Origin: Membranipora membranacea
Taxonomy: Eukaryota; Bryozoa; Gymnolaemata; Cheilostomatida; Membraniporidae
Assembly: GCA_914767715.1 (NCBI GenBank)
Contig: OU612073.1
Span: forward strand, 6,388,001-6,448,000
Length of the DNA: 60,000 nucleotides
Reading direction: 5' to 3'
Under the pieces are notes generated by a model. The model saw only the letters and a list, made by a program, of their open reading frames with translations. It ran no database searches and was not told the origin of the DNA. Positions 43,416 through 55,056 of the stretch are shown here, one piece after another. The position numbers and the translations under genes were made by a program. The first letter of the stretch is position 1; each line of letters begins with the position of its first letter.

Positions 43416-46400
43416 TCAAAATCTTATCTTACCCTGCTGTATGCTATCATAAACATCAGCGGTCAACGGGATATACTGTCCGGCCTTGCCATCTAGATAA
43501 AATAGTCTATCAGTCACTGTGGATGGATTATAACCATTATTTCTTAAGTCAACCTTCTTCAGTTTGAACGTGCCGGTTTTATCGACTTGCGCTAGTAATC
43601 GTACAAAGACTGGTCTGGCGTAAGCAGGTAGTACATTGATCAGTTTAGAGTAGAGGGTTGATACATCGACACTACTATCAGGGTCTTCAATGGCAACCAT
43701 CCCTGCTCGACCTGGAAAAACGATCAGTGTTAATATATGCTAGCTGTATTGATATGCAAATAGAAGCTAGTAGCTTTGTACAAACATCGAAATTGATTGT
43801 TTAGAAGGATGGAGTTTGGAGTGGTAACTACCAAAAAATCGTATAATGTAAGATGAAATGTTTTCAATGATAGATGGGCATCTAGAAGAGCGCTCGGTGT
43901 ATGGCAGGAGTTGCTCAGGAATGAGTGGATATATTCTGAAACAGGCCACCCCAAGCGAAGAAAGTGACTTTCAGAGATTATAAATCTTAAAATCAGCTGT
44001 GCATAAAAAAAAAGAATCGATTGCAAGGAGGAAAATTTTGCCATTTCACACAGACATAAAATGTATGGCTGGCAAAACTTAACACCACACACCCACATTA
44101 ACTAGTTAAACCATCCCAAACTATACTAGCTAAGTTCAGAGTTTAGGCAAATCACCTGTGATTCGAATCATTAGAAATTCCAATCATTTGACAAATCTGT
44201 GTGATGTCAAATCGCTTAAAAAGTGATTTGCCTTAACTCTGGCTAAGCTAAGCTAAGCTATTATTTACTTCTCTAGGGTACATACCTTCCACACCGGGTA
44301 TCTCTACACCATAGGCAGCTGCATCTCTCTTATCCACCACGTTACTCACTAAAGCCTCCACTTCAGCTGTGGACACATTCTCTCCTTTCCACCTGTATCA
44401 CGTAACATCATATTATATATGAGTAAAAGCACTACCGCAGTACACACATGCTTCTCCCCATGGTTTTTCACTCATAACTTCTGGGCTAATTGGTCAATCA
44501 CCTTCTTACATTCACATTATATCCTTGAATGTCTCAAATTACATATTGTACAGTTTTGAGGATGAATGTGCATAACTTCCTGAGCTATAGCCTGATAAAA
44601 AATGCGATTTTTTTCGATTTGCTTGTTTTAATGGCTCCCTGCAGGTCACATGACTTGTCACATTGCAACGCTATTTCAGTCAGATGAACGTATTGGCTGT
44701 TGTTATGAAAGCTTTCATGGTTGCGATGACGATAGCTCAGAAAATTAATCTTGAGCTATTCCACAAATTTCATGGATTTCCATGTGCAACATCCATCTGT
44801 GTAGCACTATAATGTTAACTTGTAAGCCTGATAGCTATAAAATAATCTATTAGGATGACAATTTCATATTTTAGTGTGGGTTGTTTTCGGAGACAGACCG
44901 CTTTGTCTTACCAAAATGCAAGGTGCAGCTTGACTTAGTTTGAATGTTGACATACAACTTCCAATTATTTCATCGTCTATTGATCTAGATTAAGTTTCAT
45001 CCACATTGCCTGTATTACAGTGCTGCTCCCCCTTCACTGTGGCTTATCATTGGAGGTGGAGCAACTCCACATGCAAGCAAAATGGATCAAATTTGGTCTA
45101 GTATTGATCCTGCATCTGTACTAATGTTGAATTACCTGAATGTATCACCAGTTCTGTCCTTAAAGAAGAGATAACCCAACTCATCCATACACAGAATATC
45201 TCCAGTTAGGAAATACTTGTCTCCTTTACTAAACACATCGGTAGCCACCTGTGGGATAATGACAAATAATCACCATATTTTGTGCAAGGAGTCACCACAG
45301 CTAAAACTAATCTATCAGCTATAAAATGTCAGATGAAGAGAAGTTAACTCCAACTAATACAGCTTACGCGTCTTATTATGCATCCACTAACTCACTCCAA
45401 GATTACATACCAACTACATACATTACAGATAACATACTCAATAGTCATTATTTAAGCTTTCACCTAGTCAAGAAACACAACATTAAAATGTGTTTTTTTT
45501 AGTATACAAATCAGGTAAGATGGTAAACAGTTATTGTTTAGGGAAGTGACATGGAGTTGGTTCAATATACATATATTATATATTATATATTATCTATGTT
45601 AGGCCCTAACATCAATACCTGCTGAGCAATATGAGCCTATATCTAGTTTGTGTTCATTCGGAATCGTTCCTCCTCTACCGATAGGGGAGCAATTCCAACT
45701 ATGGCAACCAGCATCAAAACTTATATTAAATGAGCCTTACTAACCTTCTTTGATGTGGCAGCTTTAGAGGAGTAGCCATCAAACTTGGTCAGAGCATCCC
45801 CAGCTATTTTACCGACTAGTTCTCCAGGTTCACCAGGTGGTGCTCGAACGCACAGTCCATCAGGTCCTGAGATTTAAATACATATGTGTTCCAATCTTTT
45901 AAGATAATTTTGCCCATAATAAGTGGATGTTAGGGGCTGTTATCTCATAACAAGGAGGAAGTATAACAGCAGATCATGTATCAAATACCTGTCAGTATGA
46001 CCAATGAGGCAATGAACTCCGTAGAAGTTCACTGTTATGAATCACTTCATTGATAATCAATAAATGTTATGTATCATTTAAATCTAGCAATGTCACAAAA
46101 TCCATGAGGGAATTAAGCAAGTCCTCACAGCCCAGACAAAAAACACAGTTATCTTTATTCATAATCTTGTAAAATTTTCTATTTTGGAAAGAGACTTACG
46201 GAGACTCAATAAAACTTCTAAGCCCACATAGGCCTGGGGGAGTCCAGCACTTCATGGGAAAATATATTGGAAAACTAGATTGGAAAGCTGTGTTAAAAAA
46301 ACTATATTGGAAAACTGTGTTGGAAAACTGCATTGGAGAACTGTTTCGGGAGACTGAGAATGATTAATTATGGCACACCTACCTCTTACTGGTGCCCCGC

Positions 46401-49400
46401 TCTCCTTATCCACCAGTATAACAGATATAGGGTGGAACGATGGTACAATCATTGAGGTGAAGCCTACACAGCCTACTGTATTGTCCATGTTTATAGCATT
46501 GGCATTACCCTCCGTAGCTCCATAAAACTCTGAAATCCTCTCCAATCCAAATCTGCAACAACAAGGTGTTAGGATTAATGCAAGTGTCGACAACACTCCA
46601 AAGTTTGTTACCCGGGGTAATTAACTACAGCTGCACTGCTTCTATCCTTCAAAAGTTTTCCACATAGGGTTTGGAAATGAGGTGGAAATCTCAGTTAGTT
46701 ACTTTTGAACTACACCAAAATACTCGAGCACAAATTTCAGTCTTAAAGCAGTAGTTAAAGTCTTTATTAAGGTTGAAATGGCTGGGTTTAATTCTCAAAT
46801 TTCAGTATAAGAAAAATAGCAGAGCATCAAACTGACTACTAAGCTCTGCTCAGTTAAATAGCCCAATAGTTCAAAAGCTCCGCTCAGTAGATGATTTGGC
46901 GTACTTTTCATGGTATATCTCATCTTAGGTTATCTTTCTGTCGACACACTTTAAATCATCAATGACAAAGTATCTAGTATCTATGACATCATAAAATGAA
47001 CTGAATCTCATATAGTGATCTTTGTACCCATAGCCCCATATTCCAAGGTTCAACTGAATCACTCATTAAAACAAAAACCTCAAAGGCTGAATAGATTAAT
47101 TCGATACAGTTATTTTTATTGACAAAGCAGTTTCCAAGACAGCAGATCATTAATAACCATTGTCTGCCATATGGTGGTAGCCCCATACCTATTTTTAAAT
47201 TCGTTCCATATTTGAGGCCGAAGTCCATTTCCATACACAACTCTAACTTTGTGCTGTCGATCCTCAGCTTTCGCCGGTTGGGCCAGCAGATATCGACATA
47301 TCTCTCCGATGTACTGAGCTGCAGTGCAGTTGTACTTGATGCAGTCATTCCAGAAATTACTTGCGGAGAACTTCTTTCTTATGACAACGGTGCATCCTGG
47401 GTAAAAAAATAAATAGAACTGAAGTCGATGGCAATCAGGACGTCCTACATTTCATGTGTATCAAGAGGGACTTGATTGGTTAATGAATGAATGAAGCAGC
47501 CTATATAATGCTGTCATCTTTTCGATAAAAATGAATTTCTAGCTCCCATGTTTGCAACTATGATGGCTTGGACAGGATTTTTTTTTTTTGCTCCGAAATG
47601 CTGACAAGAAAATCACACTTCATATAATATAGGTGTCCTAGTGATTCACGGCTGATGAGTGTTACACATGGTATTTGTATTCCTAAATTAGCTCCTTTTT
47701 GGTGTACTGTGAGAATTTATAAACACATCAACTATGTTTCATAGCGACCGAACAAGAAAATAGACTAAGTGACACAGGTCATTTTGTATCCAGCTAGATG
47801 GCAGAAAGTTATACGCTTTCATTGGTAAAATTCACTGTTTATGGTATCCAATGTCAGACATTGATGGATATAATGTAGAAATCTGAGTGCGATGCACCAA
47901 GATTTATCAGTGTAGCACCATGGAGACAAAGCATGGACTACATCACAGTACACAATAGTATAAATTTTAGTAATTTTATCAATTGGACTCTGAAACTCCA
48001 AATAGTCCGCCTACCATATCAATGATTTTATTGACTGTCTGACCGGTTAAAGGTCATCGTGTGGTACGGGAGGGGGGATTTACTCGGGTATTTACTCGCT
48101 GATTCTTTGACTGGTGGTCAAAGGGCAAAATATGGTGCTAAACAAATGGAACAGGTCCAAAACATAGTGATCACCGCAAATAGGCTACATAGAAATTAAT
48201 AATAAAAAATCGCTATAGCTCCATTTTAACAGTAACTAGATTAAGGGCTGAAACTAAATTTTGTTAAGTAAGAACCATGATACAGGGTATTCAGGTTATG
48301 AATCAATATTCAAAAGTGCATGAATTCAACTACCATATCATAATACTCTGTGAGAAAGATCAACCTGACCTTTGAAACATATCTCATATATATTAGTTGA
48401 AAACATGACAGTGACTCTGTCCCTAATATAATGGGTTTTCACTGTCTCCTAACAGCTATCCTAACCAAAACGAACAGAAACTGACCAAGAAAAATGAAGC
48501 ACCAATATCTGCCAGTCACATTTGTTGTTCATGAAGGACTGGAATGAACTAATAAGTAGACCCTCCCCAAACCTAATTACAAAAACGTTCTGGTATAACA
48601 AAGTGGTGAAAACCTGAAACAGTGAAAGGTGAAAATCTGTGACTGAGGATATTCTCTCTGAAACCAAACATAACACCTGACAGTAAATCTTACATAAAAT
48701 TAGGTTATGTCTCATGTGTTACAAGCCTATGGTCTGATCTTCATTCTGCCAACAGTGCATTCAGAAAAACTTACCCTGTAGGAATGCTTGTCCGATACCC
48801 AGGACACCTCCAGCGGTGTGATAGAGTGGCAGTGTGTCGTATATCACGCTGTCTTTGTTAAGTCCGCCCATCTGGTGTAGAGTATTAGTCATATAGAAAT
48901 ACCGACTGTGAACCACTTTTGCTGCCTTAGGCAGTCCGGTAGTACCAGATGTATAGATGAAGATGAGCGGTCCATTAAAGTCATATTTAATAACAGGAGG
49001 TCTGCTGGCGCTTGTGTTATTTAATTCACTCTCCAGTGCAGTGTTTGGACCTTGCTCATATTTGGCTACGTTAGGCGCAATCAAAGAGTCCGCCTCTTCG
49101 ACGGCTGCTCGTAATTCTGAAGTGTATATGATTGCTCTAACATTGGCTGCCTCCAGGCAATGATTCAACGATTCCAATCGCAGGTTGAAATTAATCAAAG
49201 CCGGTATCACTCCAATCTTCGATAGTCCAAGCCATGTGGCTGCGTACTGTGCGCTCGACTCAGCAAAGACAGCGACAGTGTCCCCTTGCTGATAACCTTG
49301 GGAGAGGAAATAGTTGGCGACACGATTAGAATACTCGTCTACATCTGTGAAACTCCAATACTTGTCACCGATAACGTCAATGAAGCATGTCTTGGTAGGA

Positions 49401-49723
49401 TGAGAATCACAAGTGTCATAGAATAGAGTTGGAATGCCATTTTGGTCTCTGGCATGTGCTTTGAGTTTACGCTTGAGTTTGGACACCACCATAAGCGCTG
49501 TCACATCGCGAGGTAGTGTCTTGACAACAACCAGCATGAATCTCCATCCTCCCATGCACATGTAAAGTACAACTGTTATGCCTAGAGCAACTATGAGCTG
49601 TAAGCCCAGGCCCAGCCAGAGGGCCACAACTGTTGAGAGAGAAATTACACCCTTCATGTTTCTCTGCAACCACCTGATAGAGTGATTGAGAACCCTCGAC
49701 CAGCTATACAAGTTTATGGACAT
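43416..49723 (-). CDS. SLC27A-like: Fatty acid transport protein / very-long-chain acyl-CoA synthetase (SLC27A family)
   Basis: Activates long-chain fatty acids to acyl-CoA with ATP, driving uptake; acts at the plasma or ER membrane. Seven exons: 49723-48775, 47396-47189, 46552-46383, 45866-45745, 45248-45136, 44392-44286, 43711-43416. These sum to 1965 nt, 654 residues, the usual family length, with all phases closing. A hydrophobic N-terminal span lies at about residues 27-55. The ATP/AMP-binding motif [14 protein letters not shown] is near 253-266, LPLYHTAGG near 295, and the family signature [11 protein letters not shown] near 391. YFLTGD is near 495, and [16 protein letters not shown] near 513-528. 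The start is the first ATG after an in-frame TAA upstream. It ends SIQQGKIRF, like the family. The signature is mixed between FATP1/4 and FATP3, so no paralogue is named. Copies of the foldback MITE and the 38 kb element sit in its introns. Head-to-head with the HMG-box gene. Confidence 0.95.
44134..44242. repeat. Foldback in FATP intron 6
   Basis: AGAGTTTAGGCAAATCAC and GTGATTTGCCTTAACTCT form arms of about 18 bp; GATTCGAATC and TCCAATCATTTGACAAAT lie inside. Ends in a GCTAA simple repeat. Confidence 0.55.
44430..44815. mobile_element. Internally deleted copy of the 38 kb element, inverted
   Basis: Reverse complement of blocks at 38028-38200 and 38635-38700: CTTCTGGGCTAATTGGTCAA, AATCACCTTCTTAC, GTCACATGACTTGTCA, GGTTGCGATGACGATAGCTC, GTGCAACATCCATCTGTG. 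The tRNA-like middle is missing. Lies in FATP intron 5. A weaker relative occurs at 47860-47945. Confidence 0.55.
44987..45109. mobile_element. Foldback MITE, hAT-like, copy 7
   Basis: TAGATTAAGTTTCATCC at the left, GGATCAAATTTGGTCTAG at the right; centre GTGCTGCTCCCCCTTCACTG / GGAGGTGGAGCAACTCC. Flanked by exact TATTGATC duplications. In FATP intron 5. Confidence 0.8.
45622..45735. mobile_element. Foldback MITE, diverged copy 8
   Basis: CTAGTTTGTGTTCATTCGGA and ATCGTTCCTCCTCTACCG, then GGGGAGCAATTCCAAC and ATCAAAACTTATATTAA. ATGAGCCT flanks both sides exactly. In FATP intron 4. Confidence 0.65.
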
Positions 49724-50352
49724 GTGTGTCAACTTGGAAGTGAACTCTGGACTTGGAATTTACATTGATCGACAACTCTTGGACTTTGAACTTGCTAATG
49801 AATGGCCTGACAGAAACTTTGTATTTAACTCAATAAATTGTTAACCAGAGATCTCAGACGTCGTAGGAGACGGATATGGACCCTTTCGTCTTCACAATTA
49901 GGTTAATCATGGGTTCTTAACTATACCTAACAGTTTGTACCTCTAATTTCCAAAGTTGTCATTTCCGGAAAGGGCTGAGGAAAAACACTTTTTGATGAAT
50001 TTCAAACTGGTCATATTTTTCAACAAATAACCACAATCTATGATTGCAGGTTGTTTAAATCAAATGCTTTCATGCTCTAGTTTGATATTTCCATAAGTCT
50101 GTGGGTTTTGTTGGACCCATAATTAATTTAAGACTCTAAATTCACCATCTGACCTCATTTCATGCACTTTCACTTTGGTGGTCAACACCATGGAAACAAC
50201 ACTAGAGATGATAGGAGCAATGGAAAACGTAGTGTCTCAGCGTTGTGCTTTGCGTCCTCTCAGCAACAATAGCCGGCAGCTTGAGACCACAATCAAAACC
50301 ATTGAGTACACGGGAACCATTGTCATACAGAGAAAACAAAGAACCAAAGACA
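49724..50352. promoter_or_regulatory. Candidate bidirectional promoter, FATP / HMG-box
   Basis: The two start codons point away from each other across 629 bp. No TATA box or other clear core element was recognised on either side. Shared control is inferred from arrangement only. Confidence 0.35.
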
Positions 50353-53300
50353 ATGTCTTCAGATTCAAACCATCACAGTAACAATCAACGACAGTTACAC
50401 AATCACTATGAGTTCCACAATGGGCATGGGCTAATGCCAAATAGAGAGCATGAGACTGGAAACAGGGTAAATAATGAGCAGCTTGAGTCCAGAGAGCTCC
50501 ATCAAGATGCTGCTCTCATCAGAGGCAACAGTAAGTTAAAGTTATATCAACATAGGCCTAGATAGTAGGACATGTCAAGTTTTGCAGTAGAGTGAAAATA
50601 ATCAAACATCAATCTGCTTGAAGAAACCAACCTTTTTATGTTGTTGTTTCGAAAAGACAGAGCAGAATTCAGCTAGAACATGACGTTACTAGCTTTCTTG
50701 CAAAATTCAGTATTTGTTGGCAATTCATTCTTATAATGGGTTAGGATAGCGTAATTAAACAGCTAATAATTATTAATAACGGCAGGCGTAGGTTTAATGA
50801 AATTGCATCTATGGGTTTGCAAAAAGTTAACACAAGCCTTGACAGTGTGTCGTAGGCATGATTGTGACCATAAAATGTCCTGAAAGACAAATGAGAGATA
50901 ACTTCTTATAAATGTGGAAACAAAATCTAAAACCTATTCACTCAAGTATCAACCACAACTGCATTTTTCCTAAAATGCTAAGAGCAAATTTAGCTTTACT
51001 ATTATCCATCTGAAACACTCAAGACATTGTCAACCTGTGTTTCTCATTTACAGTGCAATACGTCAACGGTGAGTTGAAGAAGATACCAAGACCTTTGAAT
51101 GCGTTCATGATATTCTCAAATGAGAAGAGAAAAGAGTTGAAGAAGGAATTCCCAGGGGAACCAAACAACATGATCAGCTCACGGTGAGTTTAAGCCGGAA
51201 CTTGTGTAGTGTTTGTACCAAACCTAACTGACCGCTCATTCGTTGATCTCCTTATTCATCTCATAGTTGGAACAATCAAATGTAACTGATGTTCTTACAA
51301 TTTCTTTCATCCATTTAGGCTTGTATCATTGTTAGCATCGATTCATGATCTTGCTTTTAGACTCGGTGCTGCATGGAAGGACCTCTCTGACGAGTCCCGG
51401 AAGCGTTATCATGATATGGCTCATAGAGAAGACCTTGAACACAGGAGAAAATACCCAAGTAAGCAAATCTGACAGACCCCTAGATTGCACCAATTTTGTG
51501 TGATCATTTCTAACGCTCATTATTGTGTTCATTTTACTGTGCTTAGTTGACAGTGAATAAGTTGCTTTACGTTAACCTTGTGACACTGCTTGACGCAACT
51601 AGCAATGACACTGAATGGTTTGTGCTCTGCTTTCCATCAATCTTAAAGCACTTAACTAGGTACTAGTTCATGGGCTTCTGAAATATGCTGTTCAAGCAAT
51701 GAACAATATGGATTGATTAATGGGTTTAGTTCTTCGGTTCAATCAAGCACTGCACGATAAGAGTTGTCCATGTGAAGCATTTCCTCACATGAGCAATGCA
51801 GTGTGCCGTCATTTGCAATTCGTTATGATCACTAGTGGCATTGTATCCTTTTTTAGATTATCAGTACTGCCCAGGCCATGCAAGGAAGCTGAAGAAGGCC
51901 AGAAGGGAGCAGCGCCTCAGGCAGCAGGGTCTGTGGAGATCTGCTAAACAAGCTGTCGGTAGACAACCACAGGGTATGGGGCCGTGTCCTCCCCATGGCT
52001 ACCCTAAACGACCTGATATAGTGAATAACAAAGCTAGACCTACTATGGTGACCAAACCAGAGCCCATGAGACCAATTATTAAGGTATTGCGACCTACGAC
52101 CCGATTATTTTAAGCGGGTTGTAGAAATTGATCATGTTTAGTTTTTTTTTCACACTCTTATTGGAAGTACATTTAATTCCAATGGCGGAATGTTTTCCGA
52201 ATAGTGCTGAGGAAAAGGAAAAAAGAAAGCTTGAGAATGAAGATAAGTTGAAATGAAGATAGGTTGTTTGCATAACTATGAGAGATCAAATATCTTTGAG
52301 AAGAAAAAAAGAAACAAAAATATCATGATATTATTATCATGATCTTCCTATTGGTTTTTTTCTTTTGTTTATACAGAAGCCAAATTTGTCGCAAAGATAA
52401 AAAAAACATGAAAAGTATGTTCAGTATACGCAGTAGCCCCTTAAACTTTGCCTGATTATTACTGATTTTAGAAAGAAGCTGATAATCATGGCTATCCATC
52501 TGCCTCTTCAGGCCCTGTTAGACATGGCGGGCCGAATCAAATAGTCCATGGAATGATGAGAGGTTCCACTTCAGGGCCTACAATGCCTGGTCCTCATGGT
52601 GAGGGACGCTATCCTCCTGCCTCAAGCTACATGCCTGCTCCTGGTGGGAGCTCAGACTGTATGATGTCATGCTGCAAAGGTTGCAACCCTGAGAATATCT
52701 ACTGCTGTCCAGACTCTCACTGTAAGCGTTCTGATTATCAATTAACTGTTAAATTAACTTCATCTGGTAAGTTATCTTCTCTTGCATTTTGAGGAGACAA
52801 CTCCAAATCAGAATATGTTACAAATAGCAAATTGGAGATGTATCATTATAAAAATTTCACTCTTTCGTCTTTGCATCTTCAGTGACCAACAAAATTTGGT
52901 GTATTATAAAAAAAAAGATTATCGGAATTCCACCCCGACTTGAATACATCTCTAAAGTTTACCACTTGGCAATGGTAATGCAGTGCTGTGATGAATTGAC
53001 GTGCTGTGACTTCGCTCTGAATTTTAAAAAAAGGTACAAGTTTTTTTTTTTAGCAATTTAAATGTTTCTTCCCCTGACAATGTCCCAAATCCTAAGATAA
53101 TTTTGAGGTTATATTCTAGTACACAATTTATGAAGATTATTATACTCCGTTGTACTTGCAGGGAGTACAGATGCATTGGCTGCTCAGCATGGATTCCCTC
53201 CAGCATCCTTCCCTCCTCCGATGTTCTATTTTGCGCCAGGCTATGACCAACAGATGGCAGCACATGATGCTATGCTATCCCAGCAGTGCCTAGTACCGGG

Positions 53301-55056
53301 GTAAGTGGAGTCTTGTTGCAAAAAAAATCATAAAAACTTATCCATATAAGATATTGATGATCGTTGTTATTTTATGAAGCGAGAAGCAAGTTTTCTTGTG
53401 CTCGAATGATTAAAAAATCGTTGATTAAAATCCGATGTCATATCACTCGCCTATCCCGAGGCATGGGCGGCGAAATATTAATGCCTTAATGGCGAGGCCG
53501 CAATATCTGCGCCAAATTGCTCTCAGTTTGCAGGCAGGTCGGAGCACACCTGGGGGCCAACCAATCCCCAGTAGAAGATGGACTGCAGTGGGATTCGAAC
53601 CCACGACAATGGTCACTGATTTGTTGACAAAAAGTAAAATATTTGGCATCTGACCATGGAGTTAGAGGGGATAAATCCTTGAAGAGGAGACACATTCATT
53701 TGTGTATATGATGTTGTTGTATCTCCTTCCCTCTAACTCCTGGATCTGGCGCCTTGCTGTTTTTCTTTTTTACAATTGTTTGCTTAGAAACAAACTTTTT
53801 GGTAGCTAACATGAACCTCTGTTCTTATTTTGCCAGTGATTGTTCAGGCTGTTTCCCTTCTGCTCCTGGGTTTATGGACGCTTGCTACACTCCCACATAT
53901 CCAGCTGGTGATGGAAACATGTGCTTCCTCCCTAATGATCTGTCAATGACTACCCCACCACCGAATCCCGCTACGCCCCTTAATCCTGTTGGTGAGTGAA
54001 CAAGGGTTTATGTTTCTGCTTGTTATAGCTTTTTGACATGCGAGTATTAGTTAATAATGGGTTCACAAATGATGTTTTGCTGTCATTGATGCTTTATTGT
54101 TCACAGACTGTTGAATGGGCAGAATTTAATTTTGAGCATGAAATAGCACTGGGTTTGTGCTCAATATTTCTGTTATAAAATCCTTCTTTTCTTATTTATA
54201 TCAACGACTAAAATTAATGCTTTGTCAGAGTGTGGTAAGCCCAAAATCTGTTTGCGACCTTTTTTGAACTCATCTCACATATTACTACCTCATTTGACTC
54301 TCAAGGAAGATGGCGTAGCAGCAGGTATGATAATTATCATGGTAAGGAGCTTTTCTCTTTACATCATAAGTAAGACAACTCCTGTTGTTGTTTAGTTATA
54401 CTATATACTTGATTTTATATATAGGACCAGTGTCTACGCCTAGTAATGAAGGAGAATCAGAGTTTACTGATATAAGTAACAACATGGTCCCCAGTATCAG
54501 CAGAGATAGCCAGGATACCTCACAAAGATCATGTGGCAGCAAGGGTAGCTACTCAATATCCCCAAGCACTCTCCAGGTTTGTGAATTAACTGCAACTACC
54601 TTACAAATGATGGTTAAAATCGCAAGTCTTATCTGTCTGAAGACTGAGAAGTGTAGGTGCCTTAAGGGTGCGGCCGCCGTATTCAGCACAAAGTTGCTCT
54701 CAGTTTGCTGGCAGGTCGGAGCACACCTGGGGTATCAATTGAGCCCAGTAGTCAGTAGACTGCAGCAGGATTCAAACCAGAGACCTCAATGCTTGCATTT
54801 TAGAGGGCGGGCGGGCGCTCTAACCAACTGTGCTATTTCACTTTTAAACCCAAGAAAAGCCAAGGAAAACCTGTCATTGAAATTGGATTGGATTGCTTCC
54901 TTTCTGTAAGTGTTCATGATTGCATATACAATACAACAATCCATATTGCAGCTTGTATGTGAATGATGAGTAACATCTGTTTGTTATCTGTAGGAGATTT
55001 CACCACCAGTTGCTCTGAACCTGTCCAAAGATAGACTGACTGAGACTTTGGTTTAG
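50353..55056 (+). CDS. Sox-related HMG-box transcription factor
   Basis: Nuclear DNA-binding protein. Nine exons: 50353-50530, 51054-51183, 51361-51458, 51857-52083, 52472-52766, 53162-53300, 53837-53991, 54425-54576, 54994-55056. They total 1437 nt, 478 residues, all phases closing. Residues about 69-142 are an HMG box of the sequence-specific class: KIPRPLNAFMIFSNEKRKEL, then NNMISSRLGAAWKDLSDESR, KRYHDMAHRE and KYPNYQY. It differs from canonical Sox (RPMNAFMVW). NAFMIFS recalls Capicua, while KYPNYQYCP recalls Sox and fungal MAT boxes, so subfamily is open. A basic tail (HARKLKKARREQR) follows. The C-terminal part is rich in Pro, Gly, Met, Gln and Ser, with a Cys cluster at about 272-296 (DCMMSCCKGC, YCCPDSHC). 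The ATG at 50353 has A at -3; a non-ATG extension of 36 codons is open upstream. Two alternative splice choices keep the frame (see findings). Confidence 0.9.
53405..53615 (-). mobile_element. tRNA-derived SINE, copy 3, head truncated
   Basis: Carries the B box GGTTCGAATCCC (53592-53603), the shared body (AGGTGTGCTCCGACCTGCC, then GCGGCCTCGCCATT) and the long tail seen in copy 2, but lacks the A-box end. HMG gene intron 6, antisense. Confidence 0.8.
54640..54842 (-). mobile_element. tRNA-derived SINE, copy 4, diverged
   Basis: A-box region AGCACAGTTGGTTAGAGCGC and a degenerate B box, then the body (AGGTGTGCTCCGACCTGCC). Lacks the long tail. HMG gene intron 8, antisense. Confidence 0.75.

Noticed and set aside
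46989-47348. Open frame over FATP exon 2
   Set aside because: It is in the wrong frame; the correct frame reads [12 protein letters not shown] and fits the family.
50175-50381. Alternative open frame over HMG-box exon 1
   Set aside because: Only the overlapping frame joins in phase to the HMG-box exon.
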